Positions 1 through 7,925 of a DNA stretch of 29,252 bases are shown one piece after another. Under the pieces are notes generated by a model. It was not told the DNA's origin. It saw only the letters and a list, made by a program, of their open reading frames with translations, and searched no databases. Source of the DNA: JALZAA01 sp035316025 (lineage in GTDB: Bacteria > Actinomycetota > Acidimicrobiia > IMCC26256 > JACDBD01); contig DATFXL010000124.1 in NCBI GenBank assembly GCA_035316025.1, positions 1-29,252 on the forward strand, read 5' to 3'. Within the stretch, counting starts at the first letter, position 1; each line of letters begins with the position of its first letter. The position numbers and the translations under genes are program-made.

Positions 1-162
1 GTCGACACCGTCGTGATCCGCACGCACGGTCTGGCCAACGACGGCCTGTACTTCGCACTGCAAGGCAAAGTGCCGGAGGTTTGGCGCGTGGGCGACGCCG
101 TCGCGGCACGTCCGGCCGACCGGGCGATCTTCGACGGTCACCGCGCCGGTCGCGCGCTCTAG
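1..162 (+). CDS. C-terminal fragment of an FAD/NAD-dependent NADH:flavin oxidoreductase (2,4-dienoyl-CoA reductase type), cut by window edge
   Basis: Frame 1 is open from the first base to a TAG at 160-162 and encodes 53 residues. The segment reads VDTVVIRTHG, then ANDGLY, then VPEVWRVGDAV, and ends GHRAGRAL. This is the pattern of the last part of the FAD/NAD(P)-binding domain in 2,4-dienoyl-CoA reductase/OYE-type enzymes: a loss-of-charge strand, then a GD motif contacting FAD, then a helix. The family reduces enoyl or dienoyl groups with flavin and an Fe-S cluster, which suits the acyl-CoA genes downstream. The next gene starts 3 nt after this stop, so both are probably in one transcript. 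The N-terminal barrel lies outside the window, so the substrate class cannot be judged. Confidence 0.6.
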   Translation, partial: VDTVVIRTHGLANDGLYFALQGKVPEVWRVGDAVAARPADRAIFDGHRAGRAL

Positions 163-164
163 TC

Positions 165-950
165 GTGGGCGACGAACCGGTCACGGTCGAGACGGCGAAC
201 GGTGTCGCCGTCGTCACACTCAACCGCCCCGAGAAGCTCAACACGTTCACCCGGCGCATGGGGGAGGGGCTCGGCCGCGCCTACTCGGCGGCCGACGCCG
301 ACGATGCCGTGCGCGCTGTGGTTGTCACCGGCGCCGGTCGTGCGTTCTGCGCCGGGGCCGCCATGGAGCCCGGCGGCGACACGTTCGCCGCGCCGACGAG
401 CGACGACTTCAGCGCATCGCCGGTGCATCCACCGGCGTGGGACGTCCGCAAGCCGGTGATCGCGGCGGTCAACGGACACGCCATCGGCATCGGGCTCACG
501 CTGACGATGCAGTGCGACCTGCGCTTCGTCGCCGAGGACGCCAAGCTCGGCTTCGTGCACGTACGGCGGGGCGTGTTGCCCGACGCGCACGCCCACTGGA
601 CCGTGCCGCGGACCGTCGGCTTCGCCCGCGCCGCCGATCTGTTTCTGACCGGGCGCACGTTCACGGGCCGCGAGGCTGTGGATCTCGGGCTGGCGAGCCG
701 CGCGCTGCCCGCCGATGACGTGCTCCCGGCCGCGCTCGACGTCGCCCGTGACATCGCCGTGCACACCGCGCCGCTGTCGGTCGCGCTGAGCAAGCGCCTG
801 CTCTGGGCGAGCTCCGCCCTCGACCGCGACGAGATCGGCTACCTCGAGACCGAGTACCACCGCCTCGTCATGGGCACGCCCGACGCCCGCGAAGGCGTCC
901 TCGCCTGGCTCGAGCGCCGCGACCCGCGCTGGACCGGCAAGCCCTTCTGA
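165..950 (+). CDS. Enoyl-CoA hydratase/isomerase (crotonase) family protein with both classical catalytic glutamates missing
   Basis: A 261-residue protein of typical crotonase length. The GTG at 165 directly follows the upstream TAG and places the family N-terminus (MGDEPVTVETANGVAVVTLNRP) correctly; an open frame reaching back to 81 would only read through the upstream gene. The oxyanion-hole segments are present: GRAFCAGAAM and KPVIAAVNGHAIGIG. In the rat mitochondrial hydratase the catalytic acids lie in GGGCEL (Glu144) and GQPEI (Glu164). Here the matching segments are GIGLTL and GFVHV, so Thr and His replace them. The protein therefore probably binds acyl-CoA but may catalyse isomerisation, hydrolysis, C-C cleavage or something else rather than standard hydration. 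It is likely co-transcribed with the flavin oxidoreductase before it. Confidence 0.85.
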   Translation: MGDEPVTVETANGVAVVTLNRPEKLNTFTRRMGEGLGRAYSAADADDAVRAVVVTGAGRAFCAGAAMEPGGDTFAAPTSDDFSASPVHPPAWDVRKPVIAAVNGHAIGIGLTLTMQCDLRFVAEDAKLGFVHVRRGVLPDAHAHWTVPRTVGFARAADLFLTGRTFTGREAVDLGLASRALPADDVLPAALDVARDIAVHTAPLSVALSKRLLWASSALDRDEIGYLETEYHRLVMGTPDAREGVLAWLERRDPRWTGKPF

Positions 951-995
951 TGATCGTCCCCTGGGGTCCCTATGTGTCACCCTGGGGACGCATCA

Positions 996-2150
996 TCACA
1001 CCGCCGGCAGCGGTTCCGGGCCGGGGGCCGGGAGGCCGAGCTTGGCGGCGAGGAGGCGGGTGACGATGTTGTTGCGGTCCATGTCGGTCTCCGACGGCAG
1101 CAGCTCGAACTCGACGACGAGTGCGGCGATGCGCATCATCACGACCGCGAACCGGAGTCCGGCGAACACCTCGTAGAACTCGATGTCGTGGGGCCGCCAC
1201 CCCGTCAGACGCTCGTAGCGCTCGAGCATCTGCTCCCGCGTCGGGAACCCCTCCATGCGCGGCATGCCCGGGGGACCCGAGCCGTACGCGCCGCCGTCGG
1301 CGTCGACGCCGGGCATCCCCTCGTGGAAGTGCCGGTCGAGGAACAGCCACCACGCCAGGTCCATCATCGGGTCGGCGAGCGTGACCATCTCCCAGTCGAA
1401 GACGGCGACGACGTTGCCGTCGTCGTCGAACATCTGGTTGTTGATGCGGGAGTCGCCCCACGCCAGCGCCAGGTGCTGCTCGCCGGTCGGCTTGTTCGCC
1501 TTCACCCAGTCGAGCGCGGCTTCGGCGACCGGCTGCGGCCGACCCTGCGCCGCCCACTCGAACGACCGCTCGTAGTAGTTGATCTGTTGGTCGATGCCGG
1601 GGCCGCCGTACTGCGGCTTGTCGAGGAAGTCGAACCCCAGCTTCCGCCAGTCGGTCTCGTGGATCTGCGCCAGCGCGTCGAGCCCGCTCTCGACGACGCG
1701 CGTCCGGACCGCCGGCGTCGCCTCCTCGAGGAGCCAACCCGTCTGGGTGTAGGGCGGGTTGTCGGACGGTACGTGGCCTTCGACCTTGCCCATGACGAAG
1801 AACGGCGCGCCCAGCACCGACTCGTCGTCCTCGTACCAGTGCACGGGCGGGAGCGGCACGGCCGTGTGCTCGGACAGCGCCCTCATCACCTTGTACTGCG
1901 AGTCGAAGTCGGCCTCGAGGAAGATCGTGTGCGCCGTCGGCTTCACGCGGATCACGTACCCGGCCGCGCGCGCCTCGCCGCTCTCCGTCCAGGTCGCATC
2001 GAAGAGCAGGGTCTCGTTCGAGAAGCCCGTGAAGGCGGGACCCGTCAGCTCCGAGATCGTCAGGTCGTGCGCATCGGGCAGCTTGCCTGCCAGCCAGTCG
2101 CGGATGACGACCCGGGCCTTCTCGAGGTCGCGCTGCTCGGGGATCGGCAT
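996..2150 (-). CDS. Phosphotransferase family protein (aminoglycoside-phosphotransferase/ACAD10-like kinase fold)
   Basis: 384 residues with the APH/choline-kinase fold. The ATP-binding lobe (about 1-110) contains GFSNETLLFDATW and YVIRVKP. The catalytic loop reads LAWGDSRINNQ, and the metal-binding strand reads VFDWEMV followed by DPMMDLAW. The usual HGD of the catalytic loop is WGD here, keeping the catalytic Asp and the Asn five residues later. Relatives of this actinobacterial group sit in fatty-acid and sterol gene clusters next to acyl-CoA dehydrogenases. ACAD10/11 kinases phosphorylate 4-hydroxyacyl-CoA, a possible but unproven role here. The start ATG at 2150 has an AAGGAG-type site upstream. 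The gene lies 18 nt downstream of the racemase gene and is probably co-transcribed with it. Confidence 0.85.
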   Translation of the reverse strand: MPIPEQRDLEKARVVIRDWLAGKLPDAHDLTISELTGPAFTGFSNETLLFDATWTESGEARAAGYVIRVKPTAHTIFLEADFDSQYKVMRALSEHTAVPLPPVHWYEDDESVLGAPFFVMGKVEGHVPSDNPPYTQTGWLLEEATPAVRTRVVESGLDALAQIHETDWRKLGFDFLDKPQYGGPGIDQQINYYERSFEWAAQGRPQPVAEAALDWVKANKPTGEQHLALAWGDSRINNQMFDDDGNVVAVFDWEMVTLADPMMDLAWWLFLDRHFHEGMPGVDADGGAYGSGPPGMPRMEGFPTREQMLERYERLTGWRPHDIEFYEVFAGLRFAVVMMRIAALVVEFELLPSETDMDRNNIVTRLLAAKLGLPAPGPEPLPAV

Positions 2151-2168
2151 GGCTCTGCTCCTTCTCTC

Positions 2169-3308
2169 CTAGACCACCACGCCGGCGTCGCGTAGGCGAG
2201 CCACCTCGTCGGCGTCGAAGCCCCAGCCCGCGAGCACGGCTTCGGTGTCGGCGCCCGGGTGCATCGCTGCGACCGGCGTCGCCGGGGCGCTGCGGCCGAA
2301 CCGGGGGGCCGGCGCGGGCTGCGGCACTCCGTTGAGCTCGAGGAACGTGTTCCGAGCGCGGTTATGGGGGTGGTCCGGTGCTTCGATCGGGGTGAGCACA
2401 GGGGCGAAGCACGCGTCAGTCCCTTCGAGCAACGCGCACCACTCTTCGCGCGTCTTCGTCAGGAACACCTCCGCCATGCGCTTCTTCTCGTCCGGCCAGC
2501 GGGCCTTTTCGTACTGGGCGTCTAGCTCGACGTCGAGGCCGAGGCGCGCCATCAGCTCGGCGTAGAACTTCGACTCGACGGTGCCGACGGCCACGAACTT
2601 GTGGTCGACCGTCTCGTACACCTCGTAGAACGGCGCCCCGGTGTCGAGGTGGTTCGTTCCCCGCTCGCCCCAGAACCCGCTCGCCCGGGCGCCGTAGAAC
2701 GGCGTGAGCATCAGCGCGGCGCCGTCGACCATCGCCGCGTCGACGACCTGGCCCGTGCCGGTGCGTGCGCGTTCGACGATCGCGCACGCGATGCCGAAGG
2801 CGAGCAGCATGCCGCCGCCCGCGAAGTCGCCGAGCACGTTGATCGGCGGCGTCGGCTTCTCGCCCGCGCGTCCCAGCGGCTCGAGCGCGCCGGCCAGCGC
2901 GATGTAGTCGATGTCGTGCCCGGCGGCGTGGGCGTACGGCCCGACCTGGCCCCAGCCCGTCAGCCGCCCGTAGACGAGACGCGGGTTCCGGGTGAGCGCC
3001 ACCTCGGGTCCGATGCCGAGGCGCTCGGCCACGCCGGGGCGGAACACTTCGAAGAAAACGTCGGCCGACTCCATCAGCCGGATCAGCGTCTCGACGCCGT
3101 CGGGGTGCTTCAGGTCGATGCCGATCGCCTGCTTGCCGCGGTCCATCGCACTCGTCGCCGGCTTCGAGTGGTCGACGGCACGGGCGGCGTCGACGCGGTC
3201 GACGCGCAGCACGTCGGCGCCCATGTCGGCGAGGAGCATCCCGCAGAAGGGGCCGGGCCCCAGCCCGACGATCTCCACGGCGCGCAACCCCTCGAGCGGA
3301 CCCGGCAT
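2169..3308 (-). CDS. Alpha-methylacyl-CoA racemase (CoA-transferase family III)
   Basis: 379 residues, the usual length. It epimerises the 2-methyl branch of acyl-CoA thioesters, a step needed for beta-oxidation of sterol side chains and methyl-branched fatty acids. The N-terminus (MPGPLEGLRAVEIVGLGPGP) aligns with the family start, so ATG 3308 is chosen over an open extension to 3587 that would run into the divergent thiolase. Active-site residues known from mycobacterial MCR are recognisable: His131 in AGHDIDY, Asp161 in LGDFAGGG and a Glu in the APFYEVYET strand (about 232). A KstR-like palindrome abuts the start codon and separates this gene from the divergent thiolase gene. A minus-strand TAGAAT box about 8 nt before the ATG suggests a leaderless transcript continuing into the phosphotransferase gene. 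Confidence 0.9.
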   Translation of the reverse strand: MPGPLEGLRAVEIVGLGPGPFCGMLLADMGADVLRVDRVDAARAVDHSKPATSAMDRGKQAIGIDLKHPDGVETLIRLMESADVFFEVFRPGVAERLGIGPEVALTRNPRLVYGRLTGWGQVGPYAHAAGHDIDYIALAGALEPLGRAGEKPTPPINVLGDFAGGGMLLAFGIACAIVERARTGTGQVVDAAMVDGAALMLTPFYGARASGFWGERGTNHLDTGAPFYEVYETVDHKFVAVGTVESKFYAELMARLGLDVELDAQYEKARWPDEKKRMAEVFLTKTREEWCALLEGTDACFAPVLTPIEAPDHPHNRARNTFLELNGVPQPAPAPRFGRSAPATPVAAMHPGADTEAVLAGWGFDADEVARLRDAGVVV

Positions 3309-3322
3309 TAGAACAGATTCTA
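3309..3322. promoter_or_regulatory. KstR-like operator between racemase and thiolase genes
   Basis: TAGAACAGATTCTA fits the mycobacterial KstR consensus TnnAACnnGTTnnA with one mismatch (ATT instead of GTT). It touches the racemase start codon and overlaps a plus-strand TATTAT (3321-3326) that would serve as the thiolase -10 element, so a bound repressor could shut both divergent genes. Both genes have obvious roles in side-chain degradation, which supports the assignment. The binding protein is not encoded in the window. Confidence 0.65.
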
Positions 3323-3326
3323 TTAT
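3321..3326 (+). promoter_or_regulatory. Likely -10 box of the thiolase promoter
   Basis: TATTAT is a rare AT-rich hexamer here, lying 34 nt before the thiolase ATG at 3361 and overlapping the KstR-like palindrome. The leader after it carries a GGAGGGG ribosome binding site just before the start codon. Confidence 0.45.
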
Positions 3327-3360
3327 TGGATCGCCGCACGCTCCCGGGGAGGGGAACCGC

Positions 3361-4521
3361 ATGGGCACGCCCGTCATCGTCGAAGCCGTCCGCACTCCGA
3401 TCGGCAAGCGCAACGGCTGGCTGTCGGAGTTGAAGGCCACGGAGGTGCTGCGACACGCGCTGGTGTCCGTCATCGACCGGGCCGGGATCGACGTCGGCAG
3501 CGTCGAAGAGGTGGTCGGCGGCTGCGTGACCCAGGCGGGCGAGCAGGGGAGCAACGTCACCCGCAACGCCTGGCTCTCGGCCGGCAACGACGTCCTGCCC
3601 TACACGACCGCGTGCACCACGGTCGACTCGCAGTGCGGCTCGGCGCAGCAGGCGAACCATCTCGTCGCCGGCCTGATCGCCGCCGGGGGGATGGACACCG
3701 GCATCGCGTGCGGCGTCGAGCAGATGAGCCATGTGCCCCTTGGCTCGAACGTCATCAACGGACCCGGCCACTACAAGACCGAGCCCTGGCCGTATGACGA
3801 CCCGCCCAACGGCCAGTTCGGCGCCGCCCAACGCATCGCCGAGATGCGGGGCCTGTCTCGCCGCGATCTCGACGAGTGGGGCCTGGGCTCGCAGCAGAAG
3901 GCGAAGGTGGCGTGGGACGAAGGCCGGTTCGAGCGCGAGATCACGCCGATCGACGCGCCCCAGGCCGACGGCTCGACGATGACCGTGACGCGCGACCAGG
4001 GTCTGCGCGAGAGCACGCTCGAGGCGCTGTCACAGCTGAAGCCGGTCGTCGAGGGCTACATGATCACCGCCGGCAACTCGTCGCAGATCTCGGACGGCGC
4101 CGCCGCCGTGCTGTGGATGGACGAGGACAAGGCGAAGGCACTCGGGCTGAAGCCGCGCGCCCGGCTCGTGCATCAGCTGGTGACCGGATCGGACCCGTAC
4201 TACCTGCTCGACGGCCCTGTGCACGCGACGCAGAAGATGCTCGACAGGTCGCGTATGTCGATGGCGGACTTCGACCTGTTCGAGGTCAACGAGGCGTTCG
4301 CGTCGGTCGTGCTCTCATGGGCGCAGGTGCACAAGCCGGACATGGACCGCGTCAACGTGAACGGCGGCGCCATCGCGCTCGGCCACCCCGTCGGTTCGAC
4401 CGGCTCCCGCCTCATCACCACCGCGTTGCACGAGCTCGAGCGCTCCGACAAGGAGTTCGCGCTCGTCTCGATGTGCTGCGGTGGCTCCCTCGGCACCGCC
4501 AGCATCCTGCAGCGCATGTGA
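3361..4521 (+). CDS. fadA5-like: Acetyl-CoA acetyltransferase, FadA5-like (steroid side-chain 3-ketoacyl-CoA thiolase)
   Basis: 386 residues; thiolytic cleavage of 3-ketoacyl-CoA. ATG 3361 follows a GGAGGGG site and gives the family N-terminus MGTPVIVEAVRTPIGKRNGW, much as I recall for Mycobacterium tuberculosis FadA5. Catalytic residues are visible: nucleophile Cys92 in VDSQCGSAQQ, His342 in GHPVGSTGSR and Cys372 in SMCCGG. The NEAF motif (EVNEAFASVV) is intact. Long stretches such as DRVNVNGGAIALGHPVG match the steroid-thiolase subgroup better than housekeeping acetoacetyl-CoA thiolases. The gene is divergent from the racemase gene with a shared KstR-like operator, as expected if both serve sterol side-chain shortening. 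A compact hairpin with a pyrimidine tail follows. The subfamily call is from recognition, not from an alignment. Confidence 0.88.
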   Translation: MGTPVIVEAVRTPIGKRNGWLSELKATEVLRHALVSVIDRAGIDVGSVEEVVGGCVTQAGEQGSNVTRNAWLSAGNDVLPYTTACTTVDSQCGSAQQANHLVAGLIAAGGMDTGIACGVEQMSHVPLGSNVINGPGHYKTEPWPYDDPPNGQFGAAQRIAEMRGLSRRDLDEWGLGSQQKAKVAWDEGRFEREITPIDAPQADGSTMTVTRDQGLRESTLEALSQLKPVVEGYMITAGNSSQISDGAAAVLWMDEDKAKALGLKPRARLVHQLVTGSDPYYLLDGPVHATQKMLDRSRMSMADFDLFEVNEAFASVVLSWAQVHKPDMDRVNVNGGAIALGHPVGSTGSRLITTALHELERSDKEFALVSMCCGGSLGTASILQRM

Positions 4522-4555
4522 CTTGCCCTTCCCGCCTCTGGCCGTTGTCACAACA

Positions 4556-4578
4556 GCGCGCATAGAGCGCGTTTCTCT
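4556..4578 (+). terminator. Possible intrinsic terminator after the thiolase gene
   Basis: CGCGC (4557-4561), loop ATAGA, GCGCG (4567-4571), followed by TTTCTCT. It sits 35 nt after the thiolase stop, in the gap between convergent genes. The stem is short (5 bp) and the tail imperfect. Confidence 0.4.
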
Positions 4579-4634
4579 GCGAACGGGCGGGCGAGGCTGA
4601 AATTCCCCGCTCGACCGGAGCGGAGACTGGCGGG

Positions 4635-5567
4635 CTATCGAGGCGAGACAGATCTCTCGACGGCCTCGGCGATGTGCGCTACGGCGTCGTCGGCTTCGGG
4701 GAAGACCATCGGCATGCTGACGAAACCGTGAATCATCCCGTCGTAGCGCCGCGCCACGACGGGAACGCCGGCGGCCTCGAGAGCGGCGGCGTAGGCTTCG
4801 CCCTCGTCGCGCAGCGGGTCGAACTCTGCGGTGATCACGACGGCGGGCGGCAGCGCCGAGTGGTCCTCGGCATGGATCGGCGACGCGTGATGATGCGTGC
4901 CGTCGCCGTCGGGACCGAGATAGTGGTCCCAGAACCATCGCATCCCCGTCGCCTCGAGGAAGTAGCCCTCCCCGTTCTCTGTGTACGACGGCGCGTCGCA
5001 CGCGGCGTCGATGACCGGGTAGACGAGCACCTGGCTCGTGATCGGCGGCGCGCCGCGCTCACGCGCCATCAGCGTGACCACCGCGGCCAGGTTCCCGCCC
5101 GCGCTGTCGCCCACCACGATCAACCGGTCCGGGTCGGCGCCGAGCTCGGCCGCGTGCTCGTGCGTCCACACGGTCGCCGCGTAGCAGTCCTCGGCCGACT
5201 CGGGGCAGCGCACGTCGGGCGCGAGCCGGTACTCGACGCTGACGACGACGGCGCCGATCGCGTTCGCGAGCCGCCGCGCCAGCCCGTCGTGCGTCTCGAT
5301 CGAGCAGATCACGAACCCGCCCCCGTGGAAGAAGGCGATAGCCGGCCGCGGCGCCGGCGCCTCGGGTGTGTAGATGCGGACGAGCAGGTCGCCCCCCGGG
5401 CCCGGGATCACACGGTCCTCGACCGCGGCCACCTCGGGCGGTTGATCCATCGCGCCCATCACGCCGCTGATGACACGGGCGTCCTCGACCGACATCTCCC
5501 ACAGCGGCGGGCCCCCCGTCGCCTCGAGCTGGTCGATCATCGTGCGGGCGGCGGGTGCGAGCGGCAT
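4635..5567 (-). CDS. Alpha/beta hydrolase, hormone-sensitive-lipase (HSL/LipN) family esterase
   Basis: 310 residues, typical for bacterial HSL esterases. The oxyanion motif HGGGF is in AIAFFHGGGFVIC. The nucleophile Ser is in GDSAGGN, the acid in TAEFDPLRDEG and the His in DGMIHGF. ATG 5567 (MPLAPAARTMIDQLEATGG) matches the family start; an open extension to 5897 would overlap the divergent cupin gene. It lacks a signal peptide and so is probably cytosolic, hydrolysing short acyl or lactone esters. A perfect KstR-consensus palindrome lies 9 nt upstream of the start, between this gene and the divergent cupin gene. It converges with the thiolase gene. The exact substrate cannot be told from the sequence. 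Confidence 0.88.
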   Translation of the reverse strand: MPLAPAARTMIDQLEATGGPPLWEMSVEDARVISGVMGAMDQPPEVAAVEDRVIPGPGGDLLVRIYTPEAPAPRPAIAFFHGGGFVICSIETHDGLARRLANAIGAVVVSVEYRLAPDVRCPESAEDCYAATVWTHEHAAELGADPDRLIVVGDSAGGNLAAVVTLMARERGAPPITSQVLVYPVIDAACDAPSYTENGEGYFLEATGMRWFWDHYLGPDGDGTHHHASPIHAEDHSALPPAVVITAEFDPLRDEGEAYAAALEAAGVPVVARRYDGMIHGFVSMPMVFPEADDAVAHIAEAVERSVSPR

Positions 5568-5576
5568 GGGCAAGAA

Positions 5577-5590
5577 TGGAACCTGTTCCA
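5577..5590. promoter_or_regulatory. KstR-like operator between esterase and cupin genes
   Basis: TGGAACCTGTTCCA matches TnnAACnnGTTnnA at every fixed position and has perfectly self-complementary 6-bp arms around a 2-bp centre. It lies 9 nt before the esterase ATG and 25 nt before the cupin ATG, so it could control both divergent genes. Confidence 0.7.
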
Positions 5591-5615
5591 GCCGCGCCGT
5601 GTCAAGGAGCTCACC

Positions 5616-6083
5616 ATGACGACCGTCGCCCCCGACGCGATCTCCGCCCACCTCAACACCGACGGCATCCCGTGGGCCGTGTGGGACGACGGCGTCGAGG
5701 CCAAGGTGCTGCGCATCTCGCGCGAGACGGGGACGTGGGTGATCATCAACCGATTCGCGCCCGGCAAGCGCATCCCGACCCATCACCACGACGGTTCCGT
5801 ACACGCCTACACGTTGAAGGGCCGGTGGCACTATCTCGAGTACGACTTCGTAGCGTCGCCGGGGTCGTTCGTGTTCGAGCAAGCCGGCTCCACCCACACG
5901 CTCGAGGCGATGCCCGACAGCGAGGAGCCGGTCGAGGTGTTCTTCGTCATCGAAGGCGGACTCATCCTGTACGACGACGACGGCAACTACTTCGGCTACA
6001 CCGACGCCCAGATGGCGCTCGATCTGTACTACGGGGCCCTGGACGCGGCGGGCATCCCGCGGCCCGCCGGCATCATCGAGTAG
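5616..6083 (+). CDS. Cupin-domain protein of the 2,4'-dihydroxyacetophenone dioxygenase-like family
   Basis: 155 residues. ATG 5616 has an AAGGAG site (5604-5609). The cupin core is clear: the metal-binding segment IPTHHHDGSVHAYTLKG, then the second motif around GSFVFEQAGSTHTLEA. The spacing and the phrase GRWHYLEYDF resemble 2,4'-dihydroxyacetophenone dioxygenase and acetylacetone-cleaving enzymes, small Fe(II) cupins that cleave C-C bonds next to carbonyls. Such a protein could act on a ketone or dione intermediate in the surrounding pathway, though the substrate is only an inference. It is divergent from the esterase gene under a shared KstR-like site. Its stop lies 7 nt from the end of the convergent glycosyltransferase gene. 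Confidence 0.8.
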   Translation: MTTVAPDAISAHLNTDGIPWAVWDDGVEAKVLRISRETGTWVIINRFAPGKRIPTHHHDGSVHAYTLKGRWHYLEYDFVASPGSFVFEQAGSTHTLEAMPDSEEPVEVFFVIEGGLILYDDDGNYFGYTDAQMALDLYYGALDAAGIPRPAGIIE

Positions 6084-6090
6084 CCGGAGG

Positions 6091-7263
6091 CTACGCCGAC
6101 GCCTCGCTCCGGGATCGCTCGGCCTCGGGCTCGAGCGGGCGCGTCAGGTACCGCCGACCCTTCCATTCGATCTCCCGCCCCGTATGAGCGAGGACCATGG
6201 ACCGGGCCAGCGTCCCGGTCCACACGGCGATCGCGACCGGGTGGAGCGGGATCGACCAGAGCGGGTCGCGGCCCACGCGTGTCGTGACCGCACGCATCGA
6301 CAGGATCAGCGCGACCTGCAGCGCCGGGAAGCCGAGCGCGCCGCCGGTCGTGATGCCGGCGCCGAGCCGGAGGAAGGGCAGGAGCAACGCCGGCGCGACG
6401 ACGAAGATCGTGAGCAGCCCGACGCCGGGCCGGTAGCCGATCCCGCCGTAGGCGTTCTTCGAGAAACCGTGCCAGATCTCGCCGAAGCCCGTGTACCAAC
6501 GAGTGTGGACGAGGTCGGTGCCGTTGCGGAGCGCGATGCGGTGACCGGACGCCTTCACCGACCGGGCGAGCTGGACGTCGTCGACGATGTGCGCGGGCTC
6601 GGCGGCGTGCCCTCCGGCGGCGGCGTACGCCGTCCTCGTCACCATGACGAAGGGCCCGAGCGCGATCGCCTCCTTGCGGAAGCTCTGCTTCTCGACGAGC
6701 GCGGCAGGGAGGAGCGCGAGCAGCGCGTAGTTCACGATCGGCATCAGCACCGCCTCCGACGCGGTGCCGGTGTCCGTCCGCAGCAGCATCGACACCAACC
6801 CCAGATCGGAGGCGCGCAGCTCACCGGCGGCGCGTGACAGCGTGTCGCACTCCAGGATCGTGTTGGCGTCGACGAAGCACAGCAGGTCACCGCGTGCCCG
6901 CGCCGCCAGCTGGTTGCACGCCCAGTTCTTGCCCGTCCACCCCGCGGGCAACGGCGCGCCGGTGACGAGGCGGAGGCGCGGATCGTGCCGGGAGCGAACG
7001 ACAGCGGCGGTGCCGTCGGCCGAGTCGTCGTCGAGCACGATGATCTCGAGGTTCGGGTAGTCCTGGTCGAGCAGGGCGTCGACGCACGACCCGACCGACG
7101 CCTCCTCGTTGCGGGCCGGGACCAGGACGCTGATCTTCGGGGCGTCAGCTCGCCATCGGCGCGCCGCCGGTCGGTGGACGACCCGCAGGTTCCAGGCGAG
7201 GAGTGCGACCTGCCCCACCAGGACAACCGTGAGGACCTCGCCGAGCAGGAAGGCGCGACTCAC
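6091..7263 (-). CDS. Family 2 glycosyltransferase, membrane-anchored (HpnB/CrtQ-like)
   Basis: 390 residues from a GTG at 7263. An N-terminal membrane helix (about 3-25) is followed by the GT-A core: ISVLVPARNEE, LDDDSADGT and CFVDANT at the DxD position. An IVDDVQLARSV acceptor-site segment and an RWYTGF segment like QxxRW follow. At least two further hydrophobic stretches lie between about 260 and 350. This layout fits HpnB/CrtQ-like enzymes that glycosylate hopanoid or carotenoid lipids at the inner membrane. The start overlaps the plsY stop as GTGA, indicating translational coupling and pointing to a membrane-lipid role. The open frame continues upstream to 7692 only as a shadow of plsY. 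The DxD-equivalent reads DAN, so metal coordination may be unusual. Confidence 0.8.
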   Translation of the reverse strand: MSRAFLLGEVLTVVLVGQVALLAWNLRVVHRPAARRWRADAPKISVLVPARNEEASVGSCVDALLDQDYPNLEIIVLDDDSADGTAAVVRSRHDPRLRLVTGAPLPAGWTGKNWACNQLAARARGDLLCFVDANTILECDTLSRAAGELRASDLGLVSMLLRTDTGTASEAVLMPIVNYALLALLPAALVEKQSFRKEAIALGPFVMVTRTAYAAAGGHAAEPAHIVDDVQLARSVKASGHRIALRNGTDLVHTRWYTGFGEIWHGFSKNAYGGIGYRPGVGLLTIFVVAPALLLPFLRLGAGITTGGALGFPALQVALILSMRAVTTRVGRDPLWSIPLHPVAIAVWTGTLARSMVLAHTGREIEWKGRRYLTRPLEPEAERSRSEASA

Positions 7264-7871
7264 GTAGTGCCGCCGGCGGCGCGATCCCAGCCGGTGGCCG
7301 CCTCGATGTCGCGCATGCGCGGCTCGTCGAGGGCGCGTTTCACCCCCGTGAGAGCGAACAAGCTCACGACGACACCAAGCGTGACGGGGCCCTCGCCCAG
7401 CAGCATCGCCGCCGCGAGCGACCCGAGGATGGCGACGATCAGCGTCGGCAGGAAGCGGCGCGTCACCGCGAACACCGCGCCGGCGCTCGCGCCCCCTAAG
7501 ACCGCCGCCGGCAGGAACAGCGCGATGCCGAAGCCGCTGGCGGTGGCGACGCCTTTGCCGCCGACGAAGCCGAGCCAGATCGGGAAGCCGTGCCCGGCGA
7601 TCACCGCGATGCCGCCGAGCATCAGCTGCCACGCGGGACGGTCGCGCAACGCGACGGCGATCGCGCCGCCCTTCGCCGCGTCGATCAGGCACACCGCGAC
7701 ACCCCAGCCGTGCCCGACCACGTGGTAGGCGTTGCGCGCCCCGACGTTGCCTTCGCCGGCCACGCGGATGTCGACCCCGGAGACGAGCCGGCCCACGATG
7801 TAGGCGGACGGGATCGACCCGATGAGATACGCGAGGACGGCGATCACCACAGCCGTGCCTACCGTGCCCAT
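7260..7871 (-). CDS. plsY: Glycerol-3-phosphate acyltransferase PlsY
   Basis: 203 residues, about five membrane helices. PlsY transfers an acyl group from acyl-phosphate to glycerol-3-phosphate, the first step of phospholipid synthesis. Hallmarks are the N-terminal YLIGSIPSAYIVGR, the GEGNVGARN loop and GHGFPIWLGFVGGKGVAT. The usual GSGNxGATN loop has changed here: Glu replaces Ser and Arg replaces Thr. This may mark a paralogue with altered substrate or activity, so the window copy may not be the housekeeping enzyme. ATG 7871 has a GAGAGGA site about 7 nt upstream. The stop overlaps the glycosyltransferase start (GTGA). Confidence 0.88.
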   Translation of the reverse strand: MGTVGTAVVIAVLAYLIGSIPSAYIVGRLVSGVDIRVAGEGNVGARNAYHVVGHGWGVAVCLIDAAKGGAIAVALRDRPAWQLMLGGIAVIAGHGFPIWLGFVGGKGVATASGFGIALFLPAAVLGGASAGAVFAVTRRFLPTLIVAILGSLAAAMLLGEGPVTLGVVVSLFALTGVKRALDEPRMRDIEAATGWDRAAGGTT

Positions 7872-7925
7872 CCGTGTCCTCTCCGTGGCCGAGCGCTCGC
7901 CGGACGCTCGCCCGACACCCGAAAC

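Noticed and set aside
972..2195. A 407-codon plus-strand open frame opposite the phosphotransferase gene
   Set aside because: The minus-strand protein has the full kinase-fold motif set, whereas the plus-strand product is His/Arg/Val-rich without motifs.
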